Source: an uncultured Lachnospiraceae bacterium (GTDB lineage Bacteria > Bacillota > Clostridia > Lachnospirales > Lachnospiraceae). From it: a stretch of 13,574 bases of DNA. The stretch is taken from positions 1 through 13,574 of the forward strand of contig CAJTOV010000099.1 of assembly GCA_910577765.1 (NCBI GenBank). Reading direction: 5' to 3'. Position numbers and translations under genes: made by a program. Shown piece by piece: positions 1 to 7,066 of the stretch. How positions within the stretch are numbered: position 1 is the first letter of the stretch; each line of letters opens with the position of its first letter. Below the pieces are notes generated by a model that ran no database searches, had not been told where the DNA came from, and saw nothing but the letters and a program-made list of their open reading frames with translations.

Positions 1-71
1 ATCGGGCGGACGCCCGATGCTTCTTGTCCGGCACAGCCGGACAAGAAGATGCCCCACCTATGAACAGTAAC
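1..71 (+). repeat. Structured palindromic repeat, copy 1 (partial, right-hand end)
   Basis: This is the right-hand part of a repeat of about 150 bases that is complete at 10124-10272 and 11702-11852; the left half lies before the window. It keeps two of the three internal hairpins: ATCGGGC/GCCCGAT around a GGAC loop (1-18), and CTTCTTGTCCGGC/GCCGGACAAGAAG around ACA. It ends in the terminal motif GTAAC at 67-71. It begins 43 bases beyond the stop codon of the DUF3798 gene, so on the minus strand its hairpins could act as that gene's terminator. Seen directly by comparison with the other copies; mobility or function is inference. Confidence 0.85.
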
Positions 72-113
72 GAATGTTACACTCTGACACAGCTGTCAGT
101 ACTTCTGGGCTGC

Positions 114-1352
114 TTATTCAAATGTAACGAAATCAGCCATTACCAGGAAGTGGTTGTCTTTTTCTACGCCGGCATCATCAGTGTAGTGGCTGACGGTCAT
201 CTTGATATCGCCTGCGCACTCCTGCATGGTATCCAGCAGAACCTGCTCGTCAAGAACCACACCATTGGTCTTGCCTTCCAGAACCTTCTTGGCATACTCT
301 ACGCCAGCCTCAATGAACAGCATGTTGCAGGGAACACCCCAGGTAGATACGCGGCCGCCCATATTGGCTTCCGTAACCTTGGCCTGAAGCTGCTCCAGCA
401 TGTAGTCCACATCTGCCTCATGGCCTGCCATATCAATGTTTAAGGCAGCCGGGAATGCGTGGAACGGAGACGGGCAGCACTGTAAGCTGTAGATTGCGCC
501 GTTCTCAAATACGGAACGGATCAGCGGCTCCTGCATACCGCAGTTGGTGGTGAAGAACACAGTGTCCTTGCCGTACTTCTCGATCTGGCGCGGAACATCC
601 TCCAGGATGAACTGCTGGGCACCGGTAATACCGGAATCGCCGGTAGGATCGGGAGCGGTTACGTCTACCAGCTCAATGCCGTTCTCTGCGCAGTACTTCT
701 TCAGGTTCTCATGACGTGCAACGATCAGTGCATAGCTCATGTGACGGGGGAAGGAGTAGTGGATCATGGTCTTGGCACCCTGGGCCTTTGCCTGAGGCGG
801 AATCACGATACCGCAGCCAGGCTCATCTACCTGCAGAACAATGTCAGCCTTGGGGTTGATGACGCCCGGGTCCTCACCGGGAGTACCTACGATGAAAATC
901 ATGTCGGGACGGGTCTCGCGGACCTTGTCAATGGCCGGTGCGGTACCGGGAATGCCCTGGCACCATACGATAGCCTTCACATCCGGGTCAGAAGCCATGG
1001 CCACTGCGTTGGAAATGACGGTCTCGGTCTCGGTAGAGAAGTTATCCGGATAAGTAGCGGTGACGATCATGTCGCCGTACTTCTCTTTCATCTTGGTGGC
1101 CTGGGTGATCTCCTCGTCGCCCTGGGAAGCCGTACCGGTGATGATACCGATCTTGAAGTTCTCAGCCGCAGCCGGTGCCTCGGTGGACTCTGCCGCTGCT
1201 TCCGTGGACGCATCACCGCCTGCTGCCGGTGCCGCAGTGGTGGCTGCCTCGGTGGGAGCCGCCGTAGTCGGTGCCGGCTCTGCTCCACGGCATCCTGCCA
1301 GTGAGAACGCCATAGCCGCTGCCAGTGTCAGGCTTAATAAACGTTTTTTCAT
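114..1352 (-). CDS. DUF3798 family lipoprotein, periplasmic-binding-protein-like
   Basis: A 412-residue exported lipoprotein. The N-terminus is a signal peptide (MKKR then a hydrophobic stretch) with lipobox SLAGC, giving lipid-modified Cys21. An Ala/Thr/Glu-rich flexible linker covers residues 22-64, followed by one globular domain to the end. The domain opens with a β-strand/loop (KIGIITGTASQGDEE) and contains IVWCQGIPGTAP and VGTPGEDPG stretches, resembling the sugar- or ligand-binding fold of periplasmic binding proteins; I recognise it as DUF3798. The ligand is unknown and no transporter permease is next to it. The ATG start is set by GGAGGAG seven bases upstream. It lies downstream of rnfB in the same direction, but a terminator and its own promoter separate them, so it is probably a separate unit. 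Family call moderately sure; role unknown. Confidence 0.8.
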   Translation of the reverse strand: MKKRLLSLTLAAAMAFSLAGCRGAEPAPTTAAPTEAATTAAPAAGGDASTEAAAESTEAPAAAENFKIGIITGTASQGDEEITQATKMKEKYGDMIVTATYPDNFSTETETVISNAVAMASDPDVKAIVWCQGIPGTAPAIDKVRETRPDMIFIVGTPGEDPGVINPKADIVLQVDEPGCGIVIPPQAKAQGAKTMIHYSFPRHMSYALIVARHENLKKYCAENGIELVDVTAPDPTGDSGITGAQQFILEDVPRQIEKYGKDTVFFTTNCGMQEPLIRSVFENGAIYSLQCCPSPFHAFPAALNIDMAGHEADVDYMLEQLQAKVTEANMGGRVSTWGVPCNMLFIEAGVEYAKKVLEGKTNGVVLDEQVLLDTMQECAGDIKMTVSHYTDDAGVEKDNHFLVMADFVTFE

Positions 1353-1400
1353 TCTTTCTCCTCCTTTTTTGCTTCTGGTAGCATCTGTCTACATTACCCG

Positions 1401-1421
1401 CCCGGCCCTTACGGGCCCGGG
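1401..1421 (-). promoter_or_regulatory. GC-rich hairpin in the 5' leader of the DUF3798 gene
   Basis: CCCGGCCC, a TTAC loop and GGGCCCGGG form a GC-rich stem with one bulged base. It lies between the candidate transcription start (about 1459) and the ATG at 1352. No U-run follows on the minus strand, so it does not look like a terminator. It may stabilise the mRNA or affect translation, which is inference. Confidence 0.4.
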
Positions 1422-1465
1422 AAACATTAACATTTTTAATCCTACCAATAATAATAACAAGAGGC

Positions 1466-1495
1466 ATTATAGCACAAGTAATGGTCTTTTGTCCA
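1466..1495 (-). promoter_or_regulatory. Sigma-A type promoter of the DUF3798 gene
   Basis: On the minus strand the -10 is TATAAT (1466-1471), preceded by TGC as an extended -10. The -35 is TGGACA (1490-1495, 5 of 6 to consensus) with an 18-base spacer. A-tracts on the minus strand at about 1515-1580 upstream could act as an UP element. The palindrome ACAATTGT (1499-1506) abuts the -35 and recurs at the rnfC promoter. Confidence 0.7.
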
Positions 1496-1645
1496 GCGAC
1501 AATTGTTCGTCCCGTGCATATTTTTCCATTTTTTTTAATATTTTTCCGTTTTTTTCTGGTTCTGGACCGTTTTTTGCTGGATACGGAAGTGTGTTTGTGA
1601 TATCAAAAGAGCAACAGTTCCTGTCTTTTGGCGGCCACAAAATAA

Positions 1646-1687
1646 GGACTGTAATCCGGCATCAGAATCCACGCCGGACCGCAGTCC
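1646..1687 (-). terminator. Rho-independent terminator after rnfB
   Basis: On the minus strand GGACTG and CCGGC pair with GCCGG and CAGTCC, giving an interrupted 11-pair stem with a 12-base loop, followed by TTATTTTG. It lies 118 bases past the rnfB stop and upstream of the DUF3798 promoter, so it would end the rnf transcript. The U-run is modest. Confidence 0.55.
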
Positions 1688-1727
1688 CTTTCAATGACTT
1701 CTGTCTACAATCTCCTGCCCCATAGGA

Positions 1728-1760
1728 CGTAACGGTTCAGATACCCCTTGAACCGTTACG
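1728..1760. other. Perfect 12-bp inverted repeat downstream of rnfB
   Basis: CGTAACGGTTCA (1728-1739) and TGAACCGTTACG (1749-1760) are perfectly complementary around a 9-base loop. No U-run follows in either direction. It could be an mRNA-stabilising hairpin at the 3' end of the rnf transcript, or a protein-binding dyad. Together with the hairpin at 1646-1687 it fills most of the 453-base gap at 1353-1805, in which I see no gene. Confidence 0.6.
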
Positions 1761-1805
1761 GCACACGGCCATTAAAATCCCTGTGCGGCAGGCGGGGGCA
1801 TCCGG

Positions 1806-2591
1806 CTACAGAATTACCTTTGCCGGACACTTGGCGGCACACTTGCCGCAGTTGGTACATTTCTCATAATCAATCACAGCCAGATTATTGTCCATATGGA
1901 TGGCATCGGACTCACACTGTTTGGTACACAGGGTACAGCCGATACAGCCGTTGTCGCACTTGACCTTCACTGCCGGTCCCTTGTCATGGGAGGAGCACTG
2001 GACCAGATGCTGGGCGCTGTAAGGCACCAGCTCAACCAGATGGTTGGGGCAGACAGCCACACACTTGCCGCAGGCCACACATTTTTCCTTGTCAACCACT
2101 GCCACGCCGTCCACAATATGAATGGCGTCAAACTGGCAGGCCTTGACACAGGAGCCGTAGCCCATACAGCCGTAGGAGCAGGCCTTCTCGCCGGAGCCGG
2201 GCACCACGGCCACCTTGGAGCAGTCGTCGATACCGAAGTAATTGTACTGGACACGGGCCTTGTCGCAGGTGCCCTTACATTTGACAAAGGCTACTTGTCT
2301 TTCGGCACTTCCGCTTTCCACACCCATAATGGCGGCGATTTTGTCAGCCACTGCCGCGCCGCCTACAGGACATCCGTTGACCGGTGCCGTACCGGCTGCA
2401 ATGGCATTTGCCAGACCGTCACAGCCCGGGAAGCCGCAGCCTCCGCAGTTGTTGCCCGGAAGCTCTGCCCGGACCAGAATCTCTTTCTCGTCTACCTCTA
2501 CTTTGAACTTTTCACTGGCAATGCCTAAGAGCACACCGATGATAATACCGATGGCGCCGATGACACCAGCCGCTAAAAGCAAACCTGTCAT
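1806..2591 (-). CDS. rnfB: Rnf complex subunit RnfB (ferredoxin-type Fe-S protein)
   Basis: A 261-residue protein, the Fe-S electron entry and wire subunit of the Rnf ferredoxin:NAD+ oxidoreductase at the cytoplasmic membrane face. One N-terminal membrane helix (residues 1-26) is followed by the RnfB-specific Fe-S domain with Cys49, 52, 57 and 74. Further cysteine groups follow: Cys138/142/148/152, a classic CxxCxxCxxxC at 171-181, another at 216-226, and the last at 245-255 (CTNCGKCAAKC). Extra cysteines at 105, 109, 124, 199 and 212 give the cysteine-rich pattern of clostridial RnfB, which is longer than the proteobacterial form. AGGAGGG lies six bases before the ATG, and the gene starts 11 bases after rnfA. 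It is last in the operon. Confidence 0.96.
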   Translation of the reverse strand: MTGLLLAAGVIGAIGIIIGVLLGIASEKFKVEVDEKEILVRAELPGNNCGGCGFPGCDGLANAIAAGTAPVNGCPVGGAAVADKIAAIMGVESGSAERQVAFVKCKGTCDKARVQYNYFGIDDCSKVAVVPGSGEKACSYGCMGYGSCVKACQFDAIHIVDGVAVVDKEKCVACGKCVAVCPNHLVELVPYSAQHLVQCSSHDKGPAVKVKCDNGCIGCTLCTKQCESDAIHMDNNLAVIDYEKCTNCGKCAAKCPAKVIL

Positions 2592-2602
2592 AATGTTCCC
2601 TC

Positions 2603-3181
2603 CTATTTAATCAGACCGGAGAAGCCCAGGAAGGCAATGGCCATCAGACCGGAGGTGATCAGTACGATCGGGGACCCCTGGAAGTTGTATGGGATATCAT
2701 TGTCTTCAATGCTTTCACGGATGCTTGCCAGCAGTACGATCGCGATGGTGAAACCAACCGCGGTACCGACACCATTTGCCACGCTGAACAGGAAATTGTA
2801 CCCCTTCTGCACATTGGTCAGGGCAGCACCCAGAACCGCGCAGTTGGTGGTAATCAGCGGAAGGAACACGCCCAGGGCCTGGTACAGGGACGGCATGCTC
2901 TTTTTCATAAACATCTCAACGAACTGCACCAGGGCCGCAATAACCAGAATAAATGCAATGGTCTGTAAATATTCCAGCTTCAGCGGAACCAGCACAAGGG
3001 AATACACCAGGTTCGTGGCAATACTTGCCAGTGTGATAACGAAGATAACCGCTCCGCCCATACCAAGGGAAGTGTCTACTTTCTTGGATACGCCAAGGAA
3101 GGGGCAGAGACCCTGGAACTGGCTCAGGATAATGTTGTTGACCAGAGCCGATCCAACAATGATTAAAATTAATTCTTTCAT
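2603..3181 (-). CDS. rnfA: Rnf complex membrane subunit RnfA
   Basis: A 192-residue, very hydrophobic protein with six predicted membrane helices, the usual length for RnfA (homologue of NqrE). Cys26 in GLCPFLG and Cys114 in TTNCAVLG are the two conserved cysteines. With their RnfE counterparts they are known to hold the intramembrane [2Fe-2S] cluster that passes electrons across the membrane. The ribosome binding site AGGAGGGA lies close to the rnfE stop, and the intergenic gap is 14 bases, so translation is probably coupled. Nothing unusual was seen. Confidence 0.96.
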   Translation of the reverse strand: MKELILIIVGSALVNNIILSQFQGLCPFLGVSKKVDTSLGMGGAVIFVITLASIATNLVYSLVLVPLKLEYLQTIAFILVIAALVQFVEMFMKKSMPSLYQALGVFLPLITTNCAVLGAALTNVQKGYNFLFSVANGVGTAVGFTIAIVLLASIRESIEDNDIPYNFQGSPIVLITSGLMAIAFLGFSGLIK

Positions 3182-3195
3182 CTAATCCGTCCCTC

Positions 3196-3993
3196 CTATT
3201 CTTCTTTGCCGGCTTCTGCCTGGGCTTTCTTTTTGGCCTGGGCGGCTTTCTCCATGGCTGCCTTTTTGGCTGCCTGGGCTTCTGCCTCCTTCTTGGCCCG
3301 GATCTCTTCAAGGGCCGCATGGTTGGCCATGCAGGCGGAGCCGCTGCAGGTCATACAGTTGCCGCCGCAGGCCAGTTTGGAGGGAGCCACGGAGCCGTTG
3401 GTGGCTGAGGGAGCCTTAAACTTATTCTGCAGGGCAGTAAGGCCTGCCAGAACAAAGAAGGCACCGGGCGCCAGACCGAAGATGGTGATCCGGAAATCCT
3501 CCGGAATAAATTCCATTCCGAACACAGCGCCGCCGCCGATGATCTCACGGACCAGGGCGATGAAGGTCAGGCCCACGGTAAATCCAAGACCCATACCGAT
3601 TCCGTCGAAGATGGACTCTCCCACGCCGTTCTTGGCCGCATAGGCCTCGGCACGGCCCAGAATAATACAGTTCACCACGATCAGCGGAATATAGATACCC
3701 AGGGACTCATACAGACTGGGAATAAATGCCTGCAGAAGAAGCTGGACAATGGTCACCAGGGATGCTACTACCACGATGTAGGCCGGGATACGGACCCGGT
3801 CCGGAATCACCTTCCGCAAAGCGGAAATAAGTAAGTTTGAGAACACCAGAACCGCCGTGGTAGACAGTCCCATACCGATTCCGTTGATGGCAGTGGTCGT
3901 AACAGCCAGGGTCGGACACATACCTAACATCAGCACAAAGGTCGGGTTCTCTTTGATAATACCGTTATATAAACGTTCGATATATTTATTCAT
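3196..3993 (-). CDS. rnfE: Rnf complex membrane subunit RnfE with cysteine-rich, Lys/Ala-rich C-terminal extension
   Basis: A 265-residue protein. Residues 1-195 are the six-helix RnfE/NqrD core, with the paired cluster cysteines Cys26 (GMCPTLA) and Cys109 (VVNCIILG). Family members normally end soon after the last helix. This one continues for about 70 residues: a linker, a four-cysteine motif C-x3-C-x2-C-x4-C (Cys209, 213, 216, 221), then a charged Ala/Lys/Glu-rich helix from about 227 to 265. From known NqrD topology the tail should face the cytoplasm (inference). It could bind a metal or Fe-S cluster, or dock to RnfB/RnfC. AGGAGG precedes the ATG, and the gene starts 13 bases after the rnfG stop. 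Confidence 0.95.
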   Translation of the reverse strand: MNKYIERLYNGIIKENPTFVLMLGMCPTLAVTTTAINGIGMGLSTTAVLVFSNLLISALRKVIPDRVRIPAYIVVVASLVTIVQLLLQAFIPSLYESLGIYIPLIVVNCIILGRAEAYAAKNGVGESIFDGIGMGLGFTVGLTFIALVREIIGGGAVFGMEFIPEDFRITIFGLAPGAFFVLAGLTALQNKFKAPSATNGSVAPSKLACGGNCMTCSGSACMANHAALEEIRAKKEAEAQAAKKAAMEKAAQAKKKAQAEAGKEE

Positions 3994-4006
3994 GACTTCC
4001 CACCTC

Positions 4007-4618
4007 CTACTGTGTCATGCAGTTTTTTGCAAAGTAAACTGCCGCATTGACTGCACCGGTCACCGCGTTGGACGTGATGGTTGCGCCGCTGATGGCGTTG
4101 ATCTCGTTGTCAGCAGCCGCACCGCCCTTGGTAACGGAGAACGCGTCTACATTCTTGCCTGCATACTGGGCCTTCCACTCAGGCTTCTGGGCATTCATAC
4201 CCAGACCGGCCGTCTCGGCAAGGGTCAGAAACTCAATGCCGCTGACCGTGCCGTCTGCCTGGATTCCCACGGACACGGTGATGGCGCCGCCATAACCGTC
4301 ATTGGACGTGGAGGTAACCACATAGCCTACGGGAGCGCCGGAGGCGTCCACACCGGTCACGGCCTCTCCTACGGTCACATTGCCAAAGCCCATGCCGGCG
4401 ATTTCCCCGTTGGCTGCGGCAATCACATCGGTCAGGTCATCGGCCACGAACTCGGCTGCCTCCGGAAGCACCACCCGGTAAGCCACGCTCTTGGCTTCCA
4501 GCTCTGCCGCGGCAATGGGAGCCTTGGTAATCTCATACACACCGCCCAGACATGCGCCTGCCACCAGGGTAATGGCACATAAGACCAGGGCATCCTTCAT
4601 AAATCCACCTTTACTCAT
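4007..4618 (-). CDS. rnfG: Rnf complex subunit RnfG (covalent-FMN protein)
   Basis: A 203-residue subunit with one N-terminal membrane helix (about residues 9-28) and an extracytoplasmic FMN-binding domain. The motif SGATITS near the C-terminus marks Thr180 as the residue expected to carry FMN through a phosphoester bond, added by an ApbE-type transferase. No apbE gene is in this window. The position normally occupied by Asp in the Dxx(S/T)GAT motif is Asn174 here. I chose the ATG at 4618, nine bases from GGGAGGG, rather than the GTG at 4624, which overlaps the rnfD stop and would sit only three bases from the Shine-Dalgarno. The gap to rnfD is two bases, so coupled translation is likely. Confidence 0.93.
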   Translation of the reverse strand: MSKGGFMKDALVLCAITLVAGACLGGVYEITKAPIAAAELEAKSVAYRVVLPEAAEFVADDLTDVIAAANGEIAGMGFGNVTVGEAVTGVDASGAPVGYVVTSTSNDGYGGAITVSVGIQADGTVSGIEFLTLAETAGLGMNAQKPEWKAQYAGKNVDAFSVTKGGAAADNEINAISGATITSNAVTGAVNAAVYFAKNCMTQ

Positions 4619-4620
4619 GA

Positions 4621-5541
4621 TCACTTGCCCTCCCTTCCAAATGCCTTCGGCAGGGTGTATTTCTCAATCAGCGGAACCAGCATGTTGCTGATGATAATCG
4701 CATAGGACACACCCTCCGCCGAACCGCCGAAGATACGGAACAGTCCTGTAAGAACACCCAACAGGACGCCGAACACAATCTGTCCGTTCGGGGTAATGGG
4801 ACTGGTCACATAGTCCGTGGCCATAAAGAACGCGCCGAAGATCAGACCGCCGCCGCAGATATGGGCGGCCACATAGGTCATATCCTGCTGTCCGAAAACA
4901 AATGCAAACACAGCTACCGTCAGAATATATGTAACCGGAATCCGAAGGGAAATCACCTGCCGGTAAGCCAGGTAAGCCCCGCCGACAAGCAGTGCAATCA
5001 CGGACACTTCGCCGATGGTTCCCGGAATCTTGCCTACGAACATGGCTGCCAGGTCCACGGTCTCCCCGGCCTTTAACTGTGCCAGGGGCGTGGCTCCGGT
5101 CCAGCCGTCCAGGGCAAAGTCAGACATCTTTCCCGCAAAGGAAATCAGCAGGAAGCAGCGGCCTGCCAGAGCCGGGTTCATAAAGTTCTGCCCGATGCCG
5201 CCGTAAAGCTGCTTCACCACGATGATGGCGAAGATACCGCCCAGAGCCGGAATCCACAGCGGGATATTGGCCGGCATATTCAGGGCCAGGATCATGCCCG
5301 TCACCACGGCACTTAAGTCGTACACGGTAATGGGCTTCTTCATAATCGTCTCATATACATACTCACTTGCCACACAGGCAGCCACCGTCACCAGCAGAAC
5401 CATCAGTGCGTTCAGTCCAAACTGGAACACGCCAAAGGCAGTTGCCGGCAGCATGGCGATGCACACATCCAGCATCAGGCCCTGGGTAGTATCATGGCTC
5501 CGCACGTGCGGGGATGAGGATACGTTTAATAATTTAGCCAT
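4621..5541 (-). CDS. rnfD: Rnf complex membrane subunit RnfD (covalent-FMN protein)
   Basis: A 306-residue multi-helix membrane protein of the RnfD/NqrB family, part of the path that couples electron flow to ion transport. The motif DGWTGATPLAQ places the FMN-carrying threonine at Thr151, with the expected Asp145. The conserved QNFMNPALAGR and TDYVTSPITPNG stretches are also present. The open frame extends 15 codons upstream into rnfC, but the ATG at 5541 has AGGAGGGG at a suitable distance, and the N-terminus MAKLLNVSSSPHVR is typical of the family. I therefore reject the longer start at 5586. The gap to rnfC is 16 bases. Confidence 0.95.
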   Translation of the reverse strand: MAKLLNVSSSPHVRSHDTTQGLMLDVCIAMLPATAFGVFQFGLNALMVLLVTVAACVASEYVYETIMKKPITVYDLSAVVTGMILALNMPANIPLWIPALGGIFAIIVVKQLYGGIGQNFMNPALAGRCFLLISFAGKMSDFALDGWTGATPLAQLKAGETVDLAAMFVGKIPGTIGEVSVIALLVGGAYLAYRQVISLRIPVTYILTVAVFAFVFGQQDMTYVAAHICGGGLIFGAFFMATDYVTSPITPNGQIVFGVLLGVLTGLFRIFGGSAEGVSYAIIISNMLVPLIEKYTLPKAFGREGK

Positions 5542-5557
5542 TTCTTCTTTTCCCCTC

Positions 5558-6883
5558 CTATGCTTTCTTTCTGCGGTTTGCAGCAACCGTTTTTCTCATC
5601 TCTTTGAATGCCTGGGTCAGAGGACGCTTGGCCGGACATACGAAGGTGCAGGAACCGCACTCCATACACTCCATGCCGCTTAACTTCTCAAAGCCCTCAC
5701 AGTCGCCCTTTAAGGCCGCCTTCATCATCAGTACCGGCACAATATGGCTGGGGCACACGCTGACGCACTTGCCGCAGCGGATGCAGGGTGTCTCCGGGCT
5801 GGCAGCCACCTCATCCCTGGTCAGGCAGAGAAGGGCCGAGTTGGTCTTGGTCACCGGGATATTCAAATCAAAGAGGGCCATGCCCATCATGGGACCGCCG
5901 GCGATCAGCTTCTCAGGCTCAGTCTTAAATCCGCCTGCCGCCTCCACCAGTTCCGGGAACGCGGTACCGATCTTTACGTTGAAGTTTACCGGGTCGGCAA
6001 TGGCATCTCCGGTGACCGTAACGATCCGGCGCATCAGGGGGGTGGTCTTGCACACGGCCATGTAGATGGCAATGACCGTGTCAATATTGTCCACGATACA
6101 GCCGGCGTCTGCCGGCAGCATGGAGGAATTGACCTTCCGTCCGGTGGTGGCGTAGATTAAGGAACGCTCACCGCCCTGGGGATACTTGGTCAGCAGCTCA
6201 CAGACTTCGATCCGCGGCTCATCCTTCACCAGATCCTTCAGAATCTTAATAGCCTCCGGCTTGTTGTTCTCAATGCCGATGATTCCTTTGGCATTGTCAA
6301 AGAGCTGGAGAATCACCTTTAATCCGCCGACGATCTTCTCTGGCTCTTCCAGCATCATCCGGTAGTCAGAAGTCAGATACGGCTCGCACTCGGCGCCGTT
6401 GACCAGAATATACTCAATGGCATTCTCATCCTTCGGAGTCAGCTTCACGTGGGTGGGGAAGCCTGCGCCGCCCAAGCCCACGATGCCGGCCTCTTTCACG
6501 ATGTCGCGGATCTCCTGCTTGGAAAGCTTTGCCGGGTCCCGGTCTGCTCCCAGGCCCTCGATGGTGGTGTACTCCCCGTCATTCTCCACGATCACGGAGT
6601 TTGCCATGGAGCCGTTGGCAACCCGTCTGGGCTCAATGGCCTTCACGGTCCCGGATACGGAACAAATCACGTTGGCAGAGATGAATCCGCCTGCTTCGCC
6701 GATCTTCTGGCCCACAAGGACCTTGTCGCCCTTTTTCACCAGCGGATTCGCCGGCGCACCGATATGCTGGGACATGGGATATACCATGTCGCCCTTCGGC
6801 ATCAGGATCTGTACCGGCTTGTTCTCGGACAGTTCTTTTCCCTCGTAAGGATGAACGCCGCCTTTAAATGTAGCCAATCCCAT
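5558..6883 (-). CDS. rnfC: Rnf complex subunit RnfC (NADH/FMN and Fe-S subunit)
   Basis: A 441-residue peripheral subunit, the NAD(H)-interacting part of the Rnf complex on the cytoplasmic side. Residues 1-110 form the RnfC N-terminal barrel-like domain. GLGGAGFPTH (136-145) is the glycine-rich nucleotide/FMN motif shared with NuoF, followed by NGAECEPYL. Two [4Fe-4S] motifs close the protein: Cys367/370/373/377 and Cys406/409/412/416. The length matches clostridial RnfC and there is no extended C-terminal Ala/Lys tail of the proteobacterial kind. It is the first gene of the operon. AGAGGG about nine bases upstream supports the ATG at 6883. Confidence 0.96.
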   Translation of the reverse strand: MGLATFKGGVHPYEGKELSENKPVQILMPKGDMVYPMSQHIGAPANPLVKKGDKVLVGQKIGEAGGFISANVICSVSGTVKAIEPRRVANGSMANSVIVENDGEYTTIEGLGADRDPAKLSKQEIRDIVKEAGIVGLGGAGFPTHVKLTPKDENAIEYILVNGAECEPYLTSDYRMMLEEPEKIVGGLKVILQLFDNAKGIIGIENNKPEAIKILKDLVKDEPRIEVCELLTKYPQGGERSLIYATTGRKVNSSMLPADAGCIVDNIDTVIAIYMAVCKTTPLMRRIVTVTGDAIADPVNFNVKIGTAFPELVEAAGGFKTEPEKLIAGGPMMGMALFDLNIPVTKTNSALLCLTRDEVAASPETPCIRCGKCVSVCPSHIVPVLMMKAALKGDCEGFEKLSGMECMECGSCTFVCPAKRPLTQAFKEMRKTVAANRRKKA

Positions 6884-6928
6884 TAACCTTTACCCTCTTT
6901 CTATACATTTTCTCTCTGTTTCCTGAAA

Positions 6929-6956
6929 CTTGTTGACAAGGTTTCTCAGCTTGTCA
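6929..6956. promoter_or_regulatory. Operator-like dyads in the rnfC leader
   Basis: CTTGTTGACAAG (6929-6940) is an inverted repeat, and TGACAAG (6934-6940) also pairs with CTTGTCA (6950-6956) across nine bases. The group lies just downstream of the candidate -10, where a repressor could block rnf transcription. It is not the usual Rex site (TTGTTAA-N4-TTAACAA). The regulator is unknown. Confidence 0.4.
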
Positions 6957-6964
6957 TCCCCTAC

Positions 6965-6993
6965 AGTATAGCATATTTAAGTTTTGTCTACAA
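6965..6993 (-). promoter_or_regulatory. Candidate promoter of the rnf operon
   Basis: On the minus strand TATACT (6965-6970, 5 of 6 to consensus) is preceded after 17 bases by TTGTAG (6988-6993), a weak -35. The palindrome TACAATTGTA (6989-6998) covers the -35, which suggests control by a DNA-binding protein. It predicts a leader of about 75 bases before rnfC. The weak -35 keeps confidence moderate. Confidence 0.45.
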
Positions 6994-7041
6994 TTGTAAA
7001 TTTCTCTCCGCCCTGGCTCCTGTCCCCTCTCTTTACAAGGA

Positions 7042-7066
7042 AAAAAGCCGGAAAACCGGTGTTTTT
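7042..7066. terminator. Small bidirectional terminator-like hairpin
   Basis: AAAAAGCCGG, loop AAAA, CCGGTGTTTTT. The CCGG/CCGG core is flanked by A and T runs on both sides, and on the minus strand it reads CCGG-TTTT-CCGG followed by CTTTTTT. It could shield the rnfC promoter from upstream reading. The short GC stem makes this tentative. Confidence 0.35.

Noticed and set aside
711..1725. Plus-strand open frames (197 and 221 codons) opposite and upstream of the DUF3798 gene
   Set aside because: They are antisense to a lipoprotein gene with a proper signal peptide and Shine-Dalgarno, and resemble no known family.
1896..2528. A 210-codon plus-strand frame opposite rnfB
   Set aside because: It is a shadow of the cysteine-rich rnfB gene, with no ribosome binding site or recognisable domain.
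5541..5586. Longer rnfD start (15 extra codons, overlapping rnfC)
   Set aside because: The internal ATG at 5541 has a strong, well-placed AGGAGGGG and the typical RnfD N-terminus; the upstream start has neither.
6884..6965. Riboswitch in the rnfC leader
   Set aside because: The predicted leader is only about 75 bases long and I recognise no FMN or other known riboswitch core in it; short dyads fit a protein operator better.
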